A DNA stretch of 64,000 nucleotides. Origin: Stromatinia cepivora (lineage: Eukaryota > Ascomycota > Leotiomycetes > Helotiales > Sclerotiniaceae). Each line of letters starts with the position of its first letter. The stretch's first letter is position 1. Location of the stretch: the NCBI GenBank assembly GCA_014898415.1, contig RCTD01000001.1, positions 1,550,001-1,614,000 on the forward strand, in the 5' to 3' direction. The position numbers and the translations under genes are program-made. Below, in pieces: positions 1 to 11,382 of the stretch. Under the pieces are notes generated by a model. It ran no database searches, was not told the DNA's origin, and saw only the letters and a program-made list of their open reading frames with translations.

Positions 1-462
1 GCTGCGTTCTTGACAACGAGACCCTTATCTCCCTCCATACCCTTGAAGACGTGGGGTTCCTCAACAGCCCATTCTCCAACATAAGCCCATTCTTCCTCTT
101 CTTTGTCAGAACCCTTGGTGTCCTTTTTGGCGTGGGATGGCTTCCATCGTGTCTCCCAGTCATCGGTGAATTGTTCGATGAAATCGGCAGTTATTTTGGT
201 AGGCTGTAATAGATTTGATTGTCAGGAAATCATTTCGAAGGTAGATGTTTAAGAGTTCGGAATACGTAAACCATTGAATACTTACAGTGAAGGTAGGGAG
301 CTCAATGCTGGTAGAAGTGGCAGATGAGACTGATGAAGAAGCTTCAGTAGCAGCACTTGATACTGAAGAGCTTGCTTCACTAAGTACAGATTGAGCATCG
401 GCATTGACAGAACCAGCCAATAGAGCTGCTGCTGAGATAGCAGCCGTAGTATGAAAACGCAT
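1..462 (-). CDS. Calnexin, N-terminal part (runs off left edge)
   Basis: Calnexin is the ER-membrane lectin chaperone that holds monoglucosylated glycoproteins during folding. Exon 1 is 462-286 (59 codons), the intron 285-204 (82 bp, GTAAGT...CAG) and exon 2 runs from 203 past the window edge; about 126 residues are visible. Residues 1-22 are a hydrophobic signal peptide ending near NADAQ, followed by a Ser/Ala-rich linker (about 23-50). The stretch after the splice, with [18 protein letters not shown] and [16 protein letters not shown], is the characteristic start of the fungal calnexin luminal domain. The first ATG was chosen because it gives the signal peptide. The lectin sites, P-arm and transmembrane helix lie outside the window. 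Family identification is from remembered conservation and is strong; only completeness is unknown. Confidence 0.93.
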
Positions 463-1587
463 GATGGATAGAAGAGAACCGAGTTCTAATCAATCTCCTT
501 TAGAAAGTGATAAGAATAGTTCTACAACTTCAAATAATTGCTTCCAGAGCTCAATGGATGAAGAAAAATCAAAGAAGATGAACTTGTCTTTGATTCACAA
601 AAAGTCGATGGAGGAGACTTTTATGTGTCTGTTTGATTGTTCTGGGTAGAGAATATGCCACAGTGTCCTATATTTTACCGTATACTCGTTTAGGAAAGGT
701 TAATAAGTAAGAAGGTTAAATTTCCCCTCACTGATACATCCGTGTACAGAATGTAGAAGCTTCCATTTAGTGAATTTCGGGAATTGGAATTGATAACATT
801 ATGGAAATATTAATACGTGTTCAATTATAATGGATTGACTTTTTTTTTCTTAAAAAAAAGATTGAAACGTCGTTAATTTTATAAGAGATAGATGCTTTGG
901 ATTGGATTGGATATATATAAATTTTGATCCCTCTTATTGTCTCTATTCTTTTTTCTACTCGAGTATTGTTTGTCTGTAAATCCAACCTCAATCCTTTATT
1001 TCTTTATATCTACACAGTTATAATATGAACAGATCGCATGAATATCCAACCAATATCAAATTGGATAACTCTATTTTCTCTTATCTATCTAAAGATTATG
1101 CTATATATTAACACAAGGCTAGTAATAATAATTAAGGACATTTCTCTTATATTATATCAATGCTATCTTTTCCTCAGTGTTGATTAACCCAATCTCTTCT
1201 TCAACTGCTAGGTTCGACCTTGTGCTCTGTCATCCTCTTTGATTTTCAGTATCTTTTCCGATTTCTTTCTATCAGATAGTAGTATGTATCCCCAGGCATC
1301 CTCGGCTTTGTGCAGGGGCTGCTTGTCAATCAATGCAACCAACGGCAAATGAAGAAGAGGGGCAAGGCTGTTAGGCCTAGCATGCTTTACTTCCCCACCA
1401 AAATGTCACTAACCACAATATCACAATTTATTTTCTCGGTGATTCTTGTGAGGTTGTAAATTGAATAGAATATCTATTTTGAATTATATTAAGAGAGGGT
1501 GTTAATTTATATACAATTCAAAGATTCAGCACGGTAGTATCAATACTCATATCCTCATTCTTTTCTTGTCCTCACTTCACAACAATC
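463..1587. promoter_or_regulatory. Divergent intergenic region between calnexin and MTRu-1-P dehydratase genes
   Basis: About 1.1 kb between two divergently transcribed genes, so it should hold both promoters. I see T- and A-rich tracts (for example 840-858) and pyrimidine-rich stretches but no recognisable regulatory site. The small open frame at 461-649 on the plus strand overlaps the calnexin start codon and has no family resemblance. Confidence 0.5.
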
Positions 1588-2438
1588 ATGACGACACGAA
1601 ATCTAACTGAAAATAATGATCACCTCATAATATCGCAAGATCCCCAACATCCCGCAAATCTCATCCCAGAACTATGTTCAAAATTCTGGCATTTAGGATG
1701 GGTAACCGGTACAGGAGGAGGAGCCAGTATACGCAACGAGTATATCCTTCCTTCCCTCTCACTACAAACACAAACTAATCCCCCAGCAGTAATCTAGTCT
1801 ACCTCGCGCCATCCGGAGTCCAAAAGGAACTCATGAAACCAGAACACATCTACGTGCTCGACATAACCGCACAACCCAACCCCAAACAACGCATCTACCT
1901 CCGCTCACCCCCCAACCTCAAACCCTCTCAATGCACCCCCCTCTTCATGGCGGCCTTCACCAAACGCAACGCAGGATGTTGCATCCACACGCATTCGCAA
2001 TGGGCGGTCCTCGTAACGCTGCTCCTCGAATCCGCACCCAACACCACCATGTTTGAAATCAACAATATCGAGCAAATAAAAGCGTTTGGGAAAGGTTATA
2101 CGAAAACAGGAAACTTGGGATATCATGATACGTTACGTATTCCGGTTATTGAAAATACACCCCATGAAGAGGATTTGACCGAGTATTTGGAAGAGGCGAT
2201 GAAGAAATATCCGGATACGTATGCGGTTTTGGTGAGGAGGCATGGGGTTTATGTTTGGGGGGAGTCGGTGCATAAGGCGAAGACTCAGTGTGAGAGGTAT
2301 GCTTTTTTTTATTTTTTTTGAATGAGCGATGAGGATGATGCTGATATTTCATGTAGCTTGGATTACCTATTTCAAATTGCGGTTGAGATGAAGAAATTGG
2401 GATTGCCATGGTTGAGTAATGTCAAACCAATTGCTTGA
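1588..2438 (+). CDS. MDE1: Methylthioribulose-1-phosphate dehydratase (class II aldolase family)
   Basis: Converts 5-methylthioribulose-1-phosphate to the diketopentyl phosphate in the methionine salvage pathway; cytosolic zinc enzyme (yeast Mde1, human APIP). Three exons join in frame: 1588-1739, 1787-2296 and 2357-2438, with introns of 47 and 60 bp; product 247 residues, the usual family length. Zn ligands are visible as CCIHTHS (His118, His120) and RRHGVYVWG (His203); Glu146 in NNIEQIKA aligns with the family's catalytic Glu. The N-terminal WVTGTGGG motif and [20 protein letters not shown] are typical phosphate-site and core strands. The C-terminal exon, [14 protein letters not shown], matches the family's last helix. 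No neighbouring salvage-pathway gene is present. The first intron is very short but needed to join SIRN to LVYLAPSG. Confidence 0.94.
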
Positions 2439-3513
2439 AAAGCCTATGAACTTTGGGGTTTAAATGTCGTTGCAATTGCGATTAGGAGATGAATTTATGA
2501 CTGGAAGAATTAAAGATACCCCTTTCCTAGGCGATGGTTTCCCGGATATGAGTAAGGATTAGAAGTAGGTATATCTATTTCAATATGTGTATGGGCTTCT
2601 GAATGATGCGTGACATTACTTTACTTTGGTTTACACTTATCGCTAGTAGCTACTGTAATATTTAACGCTCCCTTCATCTTTCTTTAAAAAAGAAAACCCT
2701 CAAATATCGAAAACCACAAAAATTTGCAGTCGCAATGTCCAATTCCAATTCCACTTCAGATAAACAATTTCCTCTACCCGACATTGCCTAGATATATAAT
2801 ACTGCTGTCAGGAAACCAAACTTTGAATCCGTCTGTTAAAAATGAAGATATCAGACTTAATCTGAGCCAACTCCTAATACAAAGTCTTGAACATATCCAT
2901 GTATTAGCTTCGAAGAGCACCTGTTTATCAGTGCTTTGTACATTGGATTGACCAGACCAGTACTGCAAATATACATTAACCGACTTATCACCGACATGAT
3001 CATCACACCACACTATCACCCCTCAAAAATTTTCAATACAGTATTATTATTGCATATTGCATAAATTATGCCACCCAGACAAGGGACTTTGGTATCCTCA
3101 TTCAGGGTTTCCAACATCCCATCTTTTTAAGGCCAGTTCAATCAATTCGAGCATACCTTCCATTCCTAAACTCCCAACTCCAAAAGCCTTCAAAAGAAGA
3201 AAATGAATTTCAACTCCAACCAATCATCATCTCGACTCCCCTTCATCCCAAAAGAAAGTATCTCCACCCCCTTGATCCGCTAACCTTCTATCTCTGTAAT
3301 ATATTAGCTTGTATTTATATATCCATATCATAGCAACAGCAGCATCCACACAACACAACACAATACAACACAATACAACACCTAAGTGAAAACCCTCGAA
3401 GAAAAAAAGAAGAAAAGAGAAAATGAAAAAAATGAAAAAGATAACAAGGTAGGTAAGATTACAAACCCACCAAATCAGCCTGGCTAAAGGGAAAGAGAAA
3501 AATTACTCAATAT
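2439..3513. other. Convergent 3' intergenic spacer
   Basis: Spacer between the 3' ends of the dehydratase and cupredoxin genes. It holds polypurine/polypyrimidine patches and a short CAACA-type run near 3344-3382. Open frames here (2724-2951, 2774-3019) show no family resemblance. Nothing else is seen. Confidence 0.45.
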
Positions 3514-5172
3514 TCACATTTCCGGATCATCGTAACGGTCATGAGTATGAGTACGGTCATATCCACGCGTACCCTCTTGATCTTGGTGCGTAGCTAATTC
3601 GTGCGGTCCTGATGATGAAGTGGTAGAGTGGAAATGATTCGGGGGTCCGGGGGATGGAGAAGGTCTTTGAGGGGGTTAGTTGGTGGTATATTAAATGGGG
3701 AAGAAAAAGAGTATGGAATCAGTCACCTTAATCCTCTCAATCTCTCACTTTCCCTCTCTCTTTCCCACCTCTCCCCCATCCCCATCTGAACACCCAAAGA
3801 TCCAGGCATCCCGGGACTATTCGGCAAACTCACATTGCCATTTCCACCCGTATTCCCCTGTTGATAACTCGGGCTTCTACTTCCTCCCCTGCCAGTTCCG
3901 GCCCCAGCCCCACTACCCCCCAAATTCAGCGGCGGAATCACCATCCCATATTCATCAGCCCCAGGACTACGACTCCGACTCCGTACATAGCCTTCACTTC
4001 CCACATTTGAATCAGAAAGATGCGAATGATTCTCACTGCCTGCACCGGAAAATTGTCCTGAGCCTCGAATTTCATTTTCGGTCATTAGATGACGGGGTTT
4101 ACTGTAATATGTAGTTTCGGAAAGAGATGCAGAGGGGGGTATGTAGGATGGGGTATTTGGACCACCTGGATGATGGAGATGGGGATGAGAGGTCATGTTT
4201 GGAGGGCGAGAGTTGTGGTGCATTATTTCTTTGATGGTGCGTTGGCGGCCGCAAAGATAGAGGAGTGCACTGGCTAGGACGGCGAGCGCAGATGCGCCGA
4301 TGACTATTCCTGCTATGGCGCCTGGATATAGTTTTGAGGGTGAAGAAGAGGGCGACGGGTCTGTGACGATGATTGCGGTGGGGGAGCTGGTCGTGCTGGA
4401 GGGTTGGTTTGGGGATGAGGTGGAGGTCGGATGAGTTGTCGAGGATGAGGAAGCTTCCGCTTCGACGGGGAAATTTTCACCGGGACTAAATTGTAACGAG
4501 GAGTTCTTCGCATATACCAATTGATTTGCGAGCGTTTGAGTTGAGTTCTAACATAGAACAGTGAGTATGCGAAACTAAACATTGTTCACCGAGATAAGAT
4601 AGTTGCACATACAGCATTAATCACACCAATCATTCCCTCCTCATGACAAGCACCTGGAGCCGAACAATAGAAGAAGATCGGATTCGTATCATTAACCACG
4701 ACTTGGAATTTAGGAGGCTAGATTCTCTCAAATTAGACTATGCAATGCCAAATTTCCAACTATTTCAATGATTGTACAAACATCATTTAGCACGACATTG
4801 ATCGGATGAAAACCGCTCCAAAAGCCATGCTTGTTGATTCCCGTAACTTCATATGGAATGCATGCTCTATTGCTTCCATATTCTGCCCTTGCGACCGAAT
4901 GATTCTGAGGATAGAATCGGAATTCTGAAAGATTCATGAATCGATTAGTATGTCCATACACCATATAATTATAAAAACTTCGTTTCCAAAAAGCGCATAC
5001 CTATCACATCACTAACATTCGCACTCAATTCCGTCGGAGTAAACTGCAATCCTTCTATCCCTACCGAAACTACATGCGTCGGCACTGCACTAGACGCAGT
5101 AGTCGACTGTGCCGCAACCTTATTCCGAGCCAAAACCAGCAGCGCAAACCACGCAATTAAAAGTTTCAACAT
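3514..5172 (-). CDS. Membrane-anchored extracellular cupredoxin with serine/proline-rich stalk
   Basis: Five exons join in frame: 5172-5001, 4924-4782, 4717-4613, 4547-3727 and 3664-3514 (introns 76, 64, 65 and 62 bp), giving 463 residues. Residues 1-21 are a signal peptide ending at AAQ. Residues about 33-140 form a plastocyanin-like fold: NHSV (His), FFYC (Cys), then CHEEGM (His, Met), so the four type-1 copper ligands appear present. A Ser/Thr/Pro stalk follows, then a single transmembrane helix (YPGAIAGIVIGASALAVLAS) and a polar Gly/Ser/Arg-rich cytosolic tail of about 200 residues. This is the fungal extracellular serine-rich/cupredoxin family; function is unproven, with surface redox or copper roles proposed. 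The helix plus long tail instead of a GPI signal suggests a surface sensor or adhesin-like role (inference). Confidence 0.86.
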
Positions 5173-6099
5173 ATTTCATACAATCATATCTGACGATATG
5201 GATTCCAGAAAGAAACGATCAGACTAGAACACGAACGGATACAAAAACAGAAGGAGAATTCAGGTAATGAGGAAGGCAAGCATGGCAAGTAAGCAGAGTA
5301 ATTGTCCTACAATCGCTAGTTCGAGCGGACCAACGATATTTCTATGAAAAGTATGCCCAGATGGGCTTTGCTCTTTGCGAAGACAGCCAAGACTTCATGG
5401 CTGTTGGCTGTTTGCTGTCAGCTATTTTGCCTATTTTCATATCAAGACGTCTCGGGAAAAGTTCCTTGTCCGCCGCCAAACTTGGCAACCTCTCCAAATT
5501 CTTGAATATCGGACTTCCTAATATATGAGATGGTTTACTAATAATTTGAAATTCTTCCGTAGTAGATGGTTTGCGGCGGTGTTCACCTTTTTAGGTACCT
5601 AAGCACAATTACTTTTGCTCCACTGGGTATATCGGTAAGATGCATGGCTTGAAAGTCAAGGCCGAAATGTGACGTTAGCATGTGAGAGGCTGGGCGTCCA
5701 ATCAGTGCTGATTGCCAAGTTGAGCTGAGATGAAGAAAAGCTTGGACTGGAGAACGAAAGCATTTGAAATGTTGAAATGTCACTCAAAAGTGCCACTGCT
5801 CCGGTTGAAAATCCAAGCAGCATTTTAGTCAGGTTCCAATATGTCGTGATGCTTATGTTACATCACATTTAAATTATGTATTTAATCCGAGTTCAATGAT
5901 AGGTAACTCAAAACTGAGTGAGCATCGCTCTCCACTGTGTGCATCCCTCCGCAAAGCCTTGCTCGTGGTACACTTCTTCCATTGATGGTACTTTTTTCTG
6001 TTTGCCATAGCTTATTACCACGTCCCAATGGTCGTCCCTGGTTCCACGAAGAAGGGAAAATCCTGCAATATGCAGGCACAATGATAATTTTCCGACTTC
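5173..6099. other. Intergenic spacer between cupredoxin and THOC5 genes
   Basis: The cupredoxin promoter should lie here, followed by the THOC5 3' end. A small inverted repeat of AGCCA/TGGCT type is visible near 5380-5430. Open frames at 5583-5783 and 5882-6151 have no family resemblance; the latter overlaps the last THOC5 exon in another frame. Confidence 0.4.
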
Positions 6100-6863
6100 T
6101 CATACCACACGTTCGAAGGTTTTTTGTATCGGTTTTGCAGCCTATTTTCAATCAGCATGAGAATTCTGTCCTCCCCAAAGATGGTCGCCAAAAGCTTTAG
6201 ACTCACATCAATAAACTTCTCCAAATCTTTGTCAAGATTGGCTAGATCATCCTTCCTCTTCTTATTGTCGGCAATCAACCCTTGTTTCTTCTTCAAAAGT
6301 CCTTGTCTCTGTTCCTCCAACTTCAATCTTTCTTGATGTTCGTGATCTATCCTTGCAACCATAAGCGCATTCTCATCAGCGTCAGCATGTTCAGGATGTT
6401 GCGCTAAGAATTCGTCGACAGGTATCAGGGGAAGTTGCTGATATTTGTGACTGGAAATGTAGTGTTAGCGAAGGTGCCGGTGTATAAACAAGTAGAATTG
6501 ACTGGAAACTAACTCATATGATTCGCAAGCAGCAATTTCTCCTTGTAAATGCCGTTGTTCATAGTATAGATTTTGTAGTTGTAAATGTAGCCTGTCTACT
6601 TCTTGACGCGCTTCCGCGGTTAAAGCTTTTGTTTCTCGTGCGCCGGCATGAGAATCACGATGTAAACCTCTCAGCTGTGCCAGGTATGTGAGGAGTAGTT
6701 TTTGTTGTTTAGAGATCTGCAGTAGGACTTCGTTTGAAGGAGGAGAGGTAGTAGATGCTGTCGATACGAAGTCTAGGAGAGCAATTGCTTGTTCACAGGT
6801 TTGATTTGAGGTCTCAAGGGCAAGTTTAAGAGATGGATCTGTGATTGTCTCATCGATAGCCAT
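6100..6863 (-). CDS. THO complex subunit 5 (THOC5) family protein
   Basis: THOC5 belongs to the nuclear THO complex, which couples transcription elongation to mRNP assembly and export. Exons 6863-6514, 6450-6207 and 6141-6100 (introns 63 and 65 bp) give 211 residues. The core signature is YEQRHLQGEIAACESYDHKY followed by LPLIPVDEFLAQHPE, matching the conserved THOC5 region, and two long charged helices (QERLKLEEQRQGLLKKKQGL, then NKKRKDDLANLDKDLEKFID) predicted as coiled coil. The last exon ends AAKPIQKTFERVV, where fungal members also end; animal THOC5 is much longer. The stop comes from the spliced frame; unspliced frames run on to 6015 or 5882 and are not likely. Divergent from the purine gene at 7471. 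Confidence 0.85.
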
Positions 6864-7470
6864 TGCGAGTGAGATTCGTCAATTAAGAATTAAAATTGGT
6901 ATTTAACAAACCCGAAATTGTATGAAGGAGTGATTTGTTTGAGAGAAATTGAAGTTACAGCCTTCTCACTCGTAAGGCTGAATCCGGTGCTTAGCCTCAT
7001 TTCGCATCTTACATAACCAGATAACATATGCTAGGGCCGTTACATTTCTTGGCAACCCCACCATCATCAATTTGAAGCCCTTGACCTTTTTTCCTGCACG
7101 TAAACGGTATCAATCAACCGGTATCAATCAACCTGATATGTCTACCATCTAGTTGGTAGGAGATGCCTTAGGTCATTTTACCACCCTACGTATTGCAGGA
7201 ATATAAAAATGGAAATATAATGAATCTGAAAACACGTGTTTTATATTTTTAGTCCAGCCCTAAAGCACCATAGACTCCACAAGTCCCCCAACTCTCACAA
7301 TCGATTTCCCCACCTCACATATTTTTATTTCATCTATTATTTTACACCTACCGTCAGAGCGCCCACACTCGCTTTCAACTGTAAAATAGTTTACCTACCT
7401 CCCATGGCCATATTAGAACCATAATCACACATCAAACTCTTCACCAGCCAACTTTCATCTGGACGCAAAA
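6864..7470. promoter_or_regulatory. Bidirectional promoter region, THOC5 / purine gene
   Basis: 607-bp divergent spacer. A palindromic AACACGTGTT (E-box/Cbf1-type core CACGTG at 7233-7238) lies 233 bp upstream of the formyltransferase start. A tandem CGGTATCAATCAAC duplication occurs near 7105-7132. No TATA box can be assigned with confidence. Confidence 0.4.
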
Positions 7471-8264
7471 ATGTCACCCCCTCCAACCAAAGCAACCGTT
7501 CTCATCTCCGGTACTGGCACCAATCTTCAAGCTCTCATCGATGCTTCGCAAGGGACCAATGACTCGCAACCCACCATGCCATATTTGAACATAATTCGAG
7601 TTATCTCAAATCGGAAGGGTGTGGAAGGACTGAAGAAGGCAGAAAGAGCTCACATCCCAACTACATATCACAATTTGTTGGCTGGAAAGTATCACAAAAA
7701 AGATGAGAAGGACCCCGCGGTGATACAAGCTGCACGAGAAAAGTATGATGCGGACCTTGCGGATCTCGTGATTGCAGATCAACCTGATATTGTAAGTCGT
7801 TTACTGGAATTATTATTTATCTCTACCCGTTTCAGTGTACACGTCACTTCAATGTTCACCACCATCGAAATGGTTCTAACAATCGCCAGATTATCTGTGC
7901 CGGCTGGATGCATATCCTCGCACCAACATTTATTGACCCCTTAACTGCAAAAAAGATACCCATCATAAACCTTCATCCTGCACTTCCAGGAAAATATGAT
8001 GGGGCTAATGCTATTAAACGGGCACATGATGACTTCGAACTGGGCAAGTTGGAGAATAACAGGACGGGCATAATGATCCATTATGTGATCAGTGAAGTCG
8101 ATCGAGGAACACCAATATTGGTGAGAGAAGTGGAGTGCAAAAGTTCCGAAACTTTAGAAAATCTCGAGGCGAGAATGCACGAAGTAGAGCACAAACTTAT
8201 CGTTGAGGGGACGGCGATGGCAATAAAAGAGCTCTGGGCTCAAAGAAGTAATGTAAACGCTTGA
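7471..8264 (+). CDS. ADE8: Phosphoribosylglycinamide formyltransferase (GART)
   Basis: Transfers a formyl group from 10-formyltetrahydrofolate to glycinamide ribonucleotide, the third step of de novo purine synthesis. Exon 1 is 7471-7791, intron 7792-7889 (98 bp), exon 2 7890-8264; 231 residues. The N-terminal VLISGTGTNLQALIDA is the phosphate-binding loop. NLHPALPGKYDG carries catalytic Asn134 and His136 (E. coli Asn106/His108) and SEVDRGTPI carries Asp178 (E. coli Asp144), so the active site is complete. As in yeast Ade8, it is monofunctional rather than fused to GAR synthetase. It is convergent with the DUF3074 gene (227 bp between stops). Confidence 0.96.
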
Positions 8265-8491
8265 AATTGTTATTATAAGAATAGCAATTATTAATAACCC
8301 CCTTCGCACATTGCTTAGTGCTGCTGAACAGCGACCAGAATTATACACGCTGAAAATCATTCAATCTCTCCGCCATTCAATCCCTCAAGACCATTCAATC
8401 TCCCAGAACCATTCAACCTCTCAAAACCTATCAAACTGCTAGATGAAGCTGGCAAATCTTTCTTTCAGAATTCACCATCGTCGTTAAAGAG

Positions 8492-9640
8492 TTAATTTTG
8501 GGGGGGAATCTCGGTTGTCCTCGACAAGGTCCCTAACTTTTCCTTGATGAGTGTTGCCCCTCTGGCCAAGATTGTAGGACGCCTCTGCTGCTCTTGGGCC
8601 GGCTCGGGCTCTATACCTTGTGTCCTTTGACGCTGGACCCATGCCATATACATGCTAACATCCTTTTTAATCATCGATGGCATGGCGGTGCTTTCTACCA
8701 ATGGGGTGAAGAAAGCGACAGAACCTTTGGCGTCTGACTACACATAAGTTAGCAAATTGTAAAGCACAACATACTATTTGCTTAGAATTCTTACAGTAGT
8801 AGCCATTATCCATTCTATTTTCCCCTCAGCTGTGTCATCTGTAGGGAGAATACGAAGCCGTTCGATGGATGCATAGGCCGCAACAACTTGGGTTTTTTCT
8901 TTTGCGAATTGGGCCCACGGGGTTGTCTCGAAATCGATTATAGGTATTGAGATAACTAGGAATTCATTTTTCCCAGGCTCGTTCAGCGATGCGGTAATCA
9001 GTACCAGAGGAAACATCCGATTGACCAAAGGCTTGGTCATTTTATGCCCCATTTCCACGACAGCCATTGTGATGTTGTTCCATTGTTCACCATCAATATC
9101 AACATTGAGGTTGTTCGTATCCCAGCGCATGGATTGTGTAGCGGTCACATCGTCCGTAACTGCCTCCTCTGTACGGGCATGATTCTCTTTGATGTCTCGA
9201 GTAAATTCGGTCCAATTAGCTGTGCCTGGTACATTCAGATTATCATGAAGACTTCTTCTAGCATACCAGGTCTCCTTATTCTTTACTGGCGAATGCTGAC
9301 TGAATCCTATTATTTTATTGATATCCTCGGCAGCAACGGCGCGTTTATACGACTCAATTTGCTTCTGATTTAAGGAAAATCCCCAAAGTGAACGGTCCTT
9401 GGCCCATGTTCCAGACCCCGGCTCCACGCCATCGATGAATGGTCTTGATTCCCTCAGTACATCTGTGATGAACGGCTTCACACTTCGACTAGGATGTATT
9501 GGTTCACCATCACCCAAGTTCTTTTCTGTTCCGTCTGGAAAAATACCTATGCCACCCAACGGCAAAGCACAATAAGGGAGCCCTCTCAATCGAACCAAAG
9601 GTCCAAGGGTGGGAACGGGAGGATTGGTAGACTGTGACAT
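8492..9640 (-). CDS. DUF3074 / START-like domain protein
   Basis: Exon 1 is 9640-8795 (282 codons), intron 8794-8738 (57 bp), exon 2 8737-8492; 363 residues. The middle segment (about 150-330), with ETWYARRSLHDN and later WIMATT/SDAKGSVAFFTP, resembles the fungal DUF3074 family, which has a START-like lipid-binding fold in Pfam; the ligand is unknown. The tail after GIEPEP is polar and probably disordered. The chosen start MSQSTNPP is preceded in frame by an ATG at 9730 that would add 30 residues with a hydrophobic run (SFLIDITLLASYFYFALLIA). That stretch overlaps a degenerate duplication and I consider it upstream sequence, but a signal anchor cannot be excluded. Confidence 0.65.
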
Positions 9641-10105
9641 GGTGATGAATGTAGTCTTAAGGTATGCTATCAATAAAGCAAAGTAGAAATATGATGCCAA
9701 TAGTGTGATATCAATCAAGAATGATGCCAATGAAGAATAGTGTGAAGCAAGTATGTAGCCAAAGCGGGTGTAATATCAATTAAGTCTGCTTTCGAGTAAG
9801 TTTGTCGTGAAGCAAGTATGTTGTTTATTTGAAGATGATAAATGAAGGATCTCCAGCTTTTAAATCAAAACAATACATTCTTACCTGGGAAAGTACCATC
9901 TTCCCATCGTGCCCATCGCCCTCCCTGACCCTTCTGAATTGGGAAGTCTGAAACTGTAGAGTAGGTGGTCCAAGCTCCATCCCACGAGGTCAACTCAATG
10001 CTTCCTTCCCCCACCCCACCAAAACCCCTCCAACTTCTCCAAATCACAGCCAGCCAAATCATCCACTCACAAACAAACACTCAAAGCAAACCTAAACTGC
10101 TCAAC
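9641..10105. promoter_or_regulatory. Divergent promoter region, DUF3074 / lumazine synthase
   Basis: 465-bp spacer between divergent genes. Near the DUF3074 gene it contains a degenerate duplication: GTGAAGCAAGTATGT occurs twice, near 9741 and 9808, with partly repeated flanks. The lumazine synthase leader (about 9990-10080) is C/A-rich, as fungal 5' leaders often are. No defined element is recognised. Confidence 0.4.
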
Positions 10106-10947
<842 letters not shown>

Positions 10948-11382
10948 GGAATAGAAGGGTGCTATAGATAGTATGGTCCATCCGAGTGATGGAAGGAAAG
11001 GAAAGAGCATGAATGGTTTGACAATTGGATGATTGAGGCGTTTGATGTGTGCTTGAGACCGAAGTCGTTTTGGTTCTAGATTTGGTTCACTGGAATTAGG
11101 CATAGGCTTGCATTGAATTAAGAATAAAAAAGAGTCATTGATTAAGTAGGTGGTACGAGAGTTCGATCATTAAACAGAAAAGAAAGATCAAAAAGAAACA
11201 AAAACCGCCCAGATCAGAAATTATATTACTACTATACAAGCAGTCATGCCAGAGGTATGATTTCCAGTTCAATGCTCCCAAGTCTTCCAACGCCAAAGTT
11301 TTCATGCTGTATATCACAAAGCTGCCCCCTTCAAATGCAAATGCATACGCATCTAGAACCAAGTTATCCGCCCATGAAATTA
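10948..11382. other. Convergent spacer after lumazine synthase
   Basis: 435 bp between two 3' ends. The open frame at 11135-11482 on the minus strand overlaps the end of the next gene and shows no resemblance to a family. It probably holds both 3' untranslated regions and polyadenylation sites; I cannot place them. Confidence 0.4.

Noticed and set aside
3695..4114. 139-codon plus-strand frame
   Set aside because: It lies antisense to the long fourth exon of the cupredoxin gene and is Pro/Ser/His-rich only because of that exon's composition.
5882..6200. Frames around the 3' end of THOC5
   Set aside because: They use other frames of the last THOC5 exon and intron; the spliced THOC5 frame gives the family's expected C-terminus.
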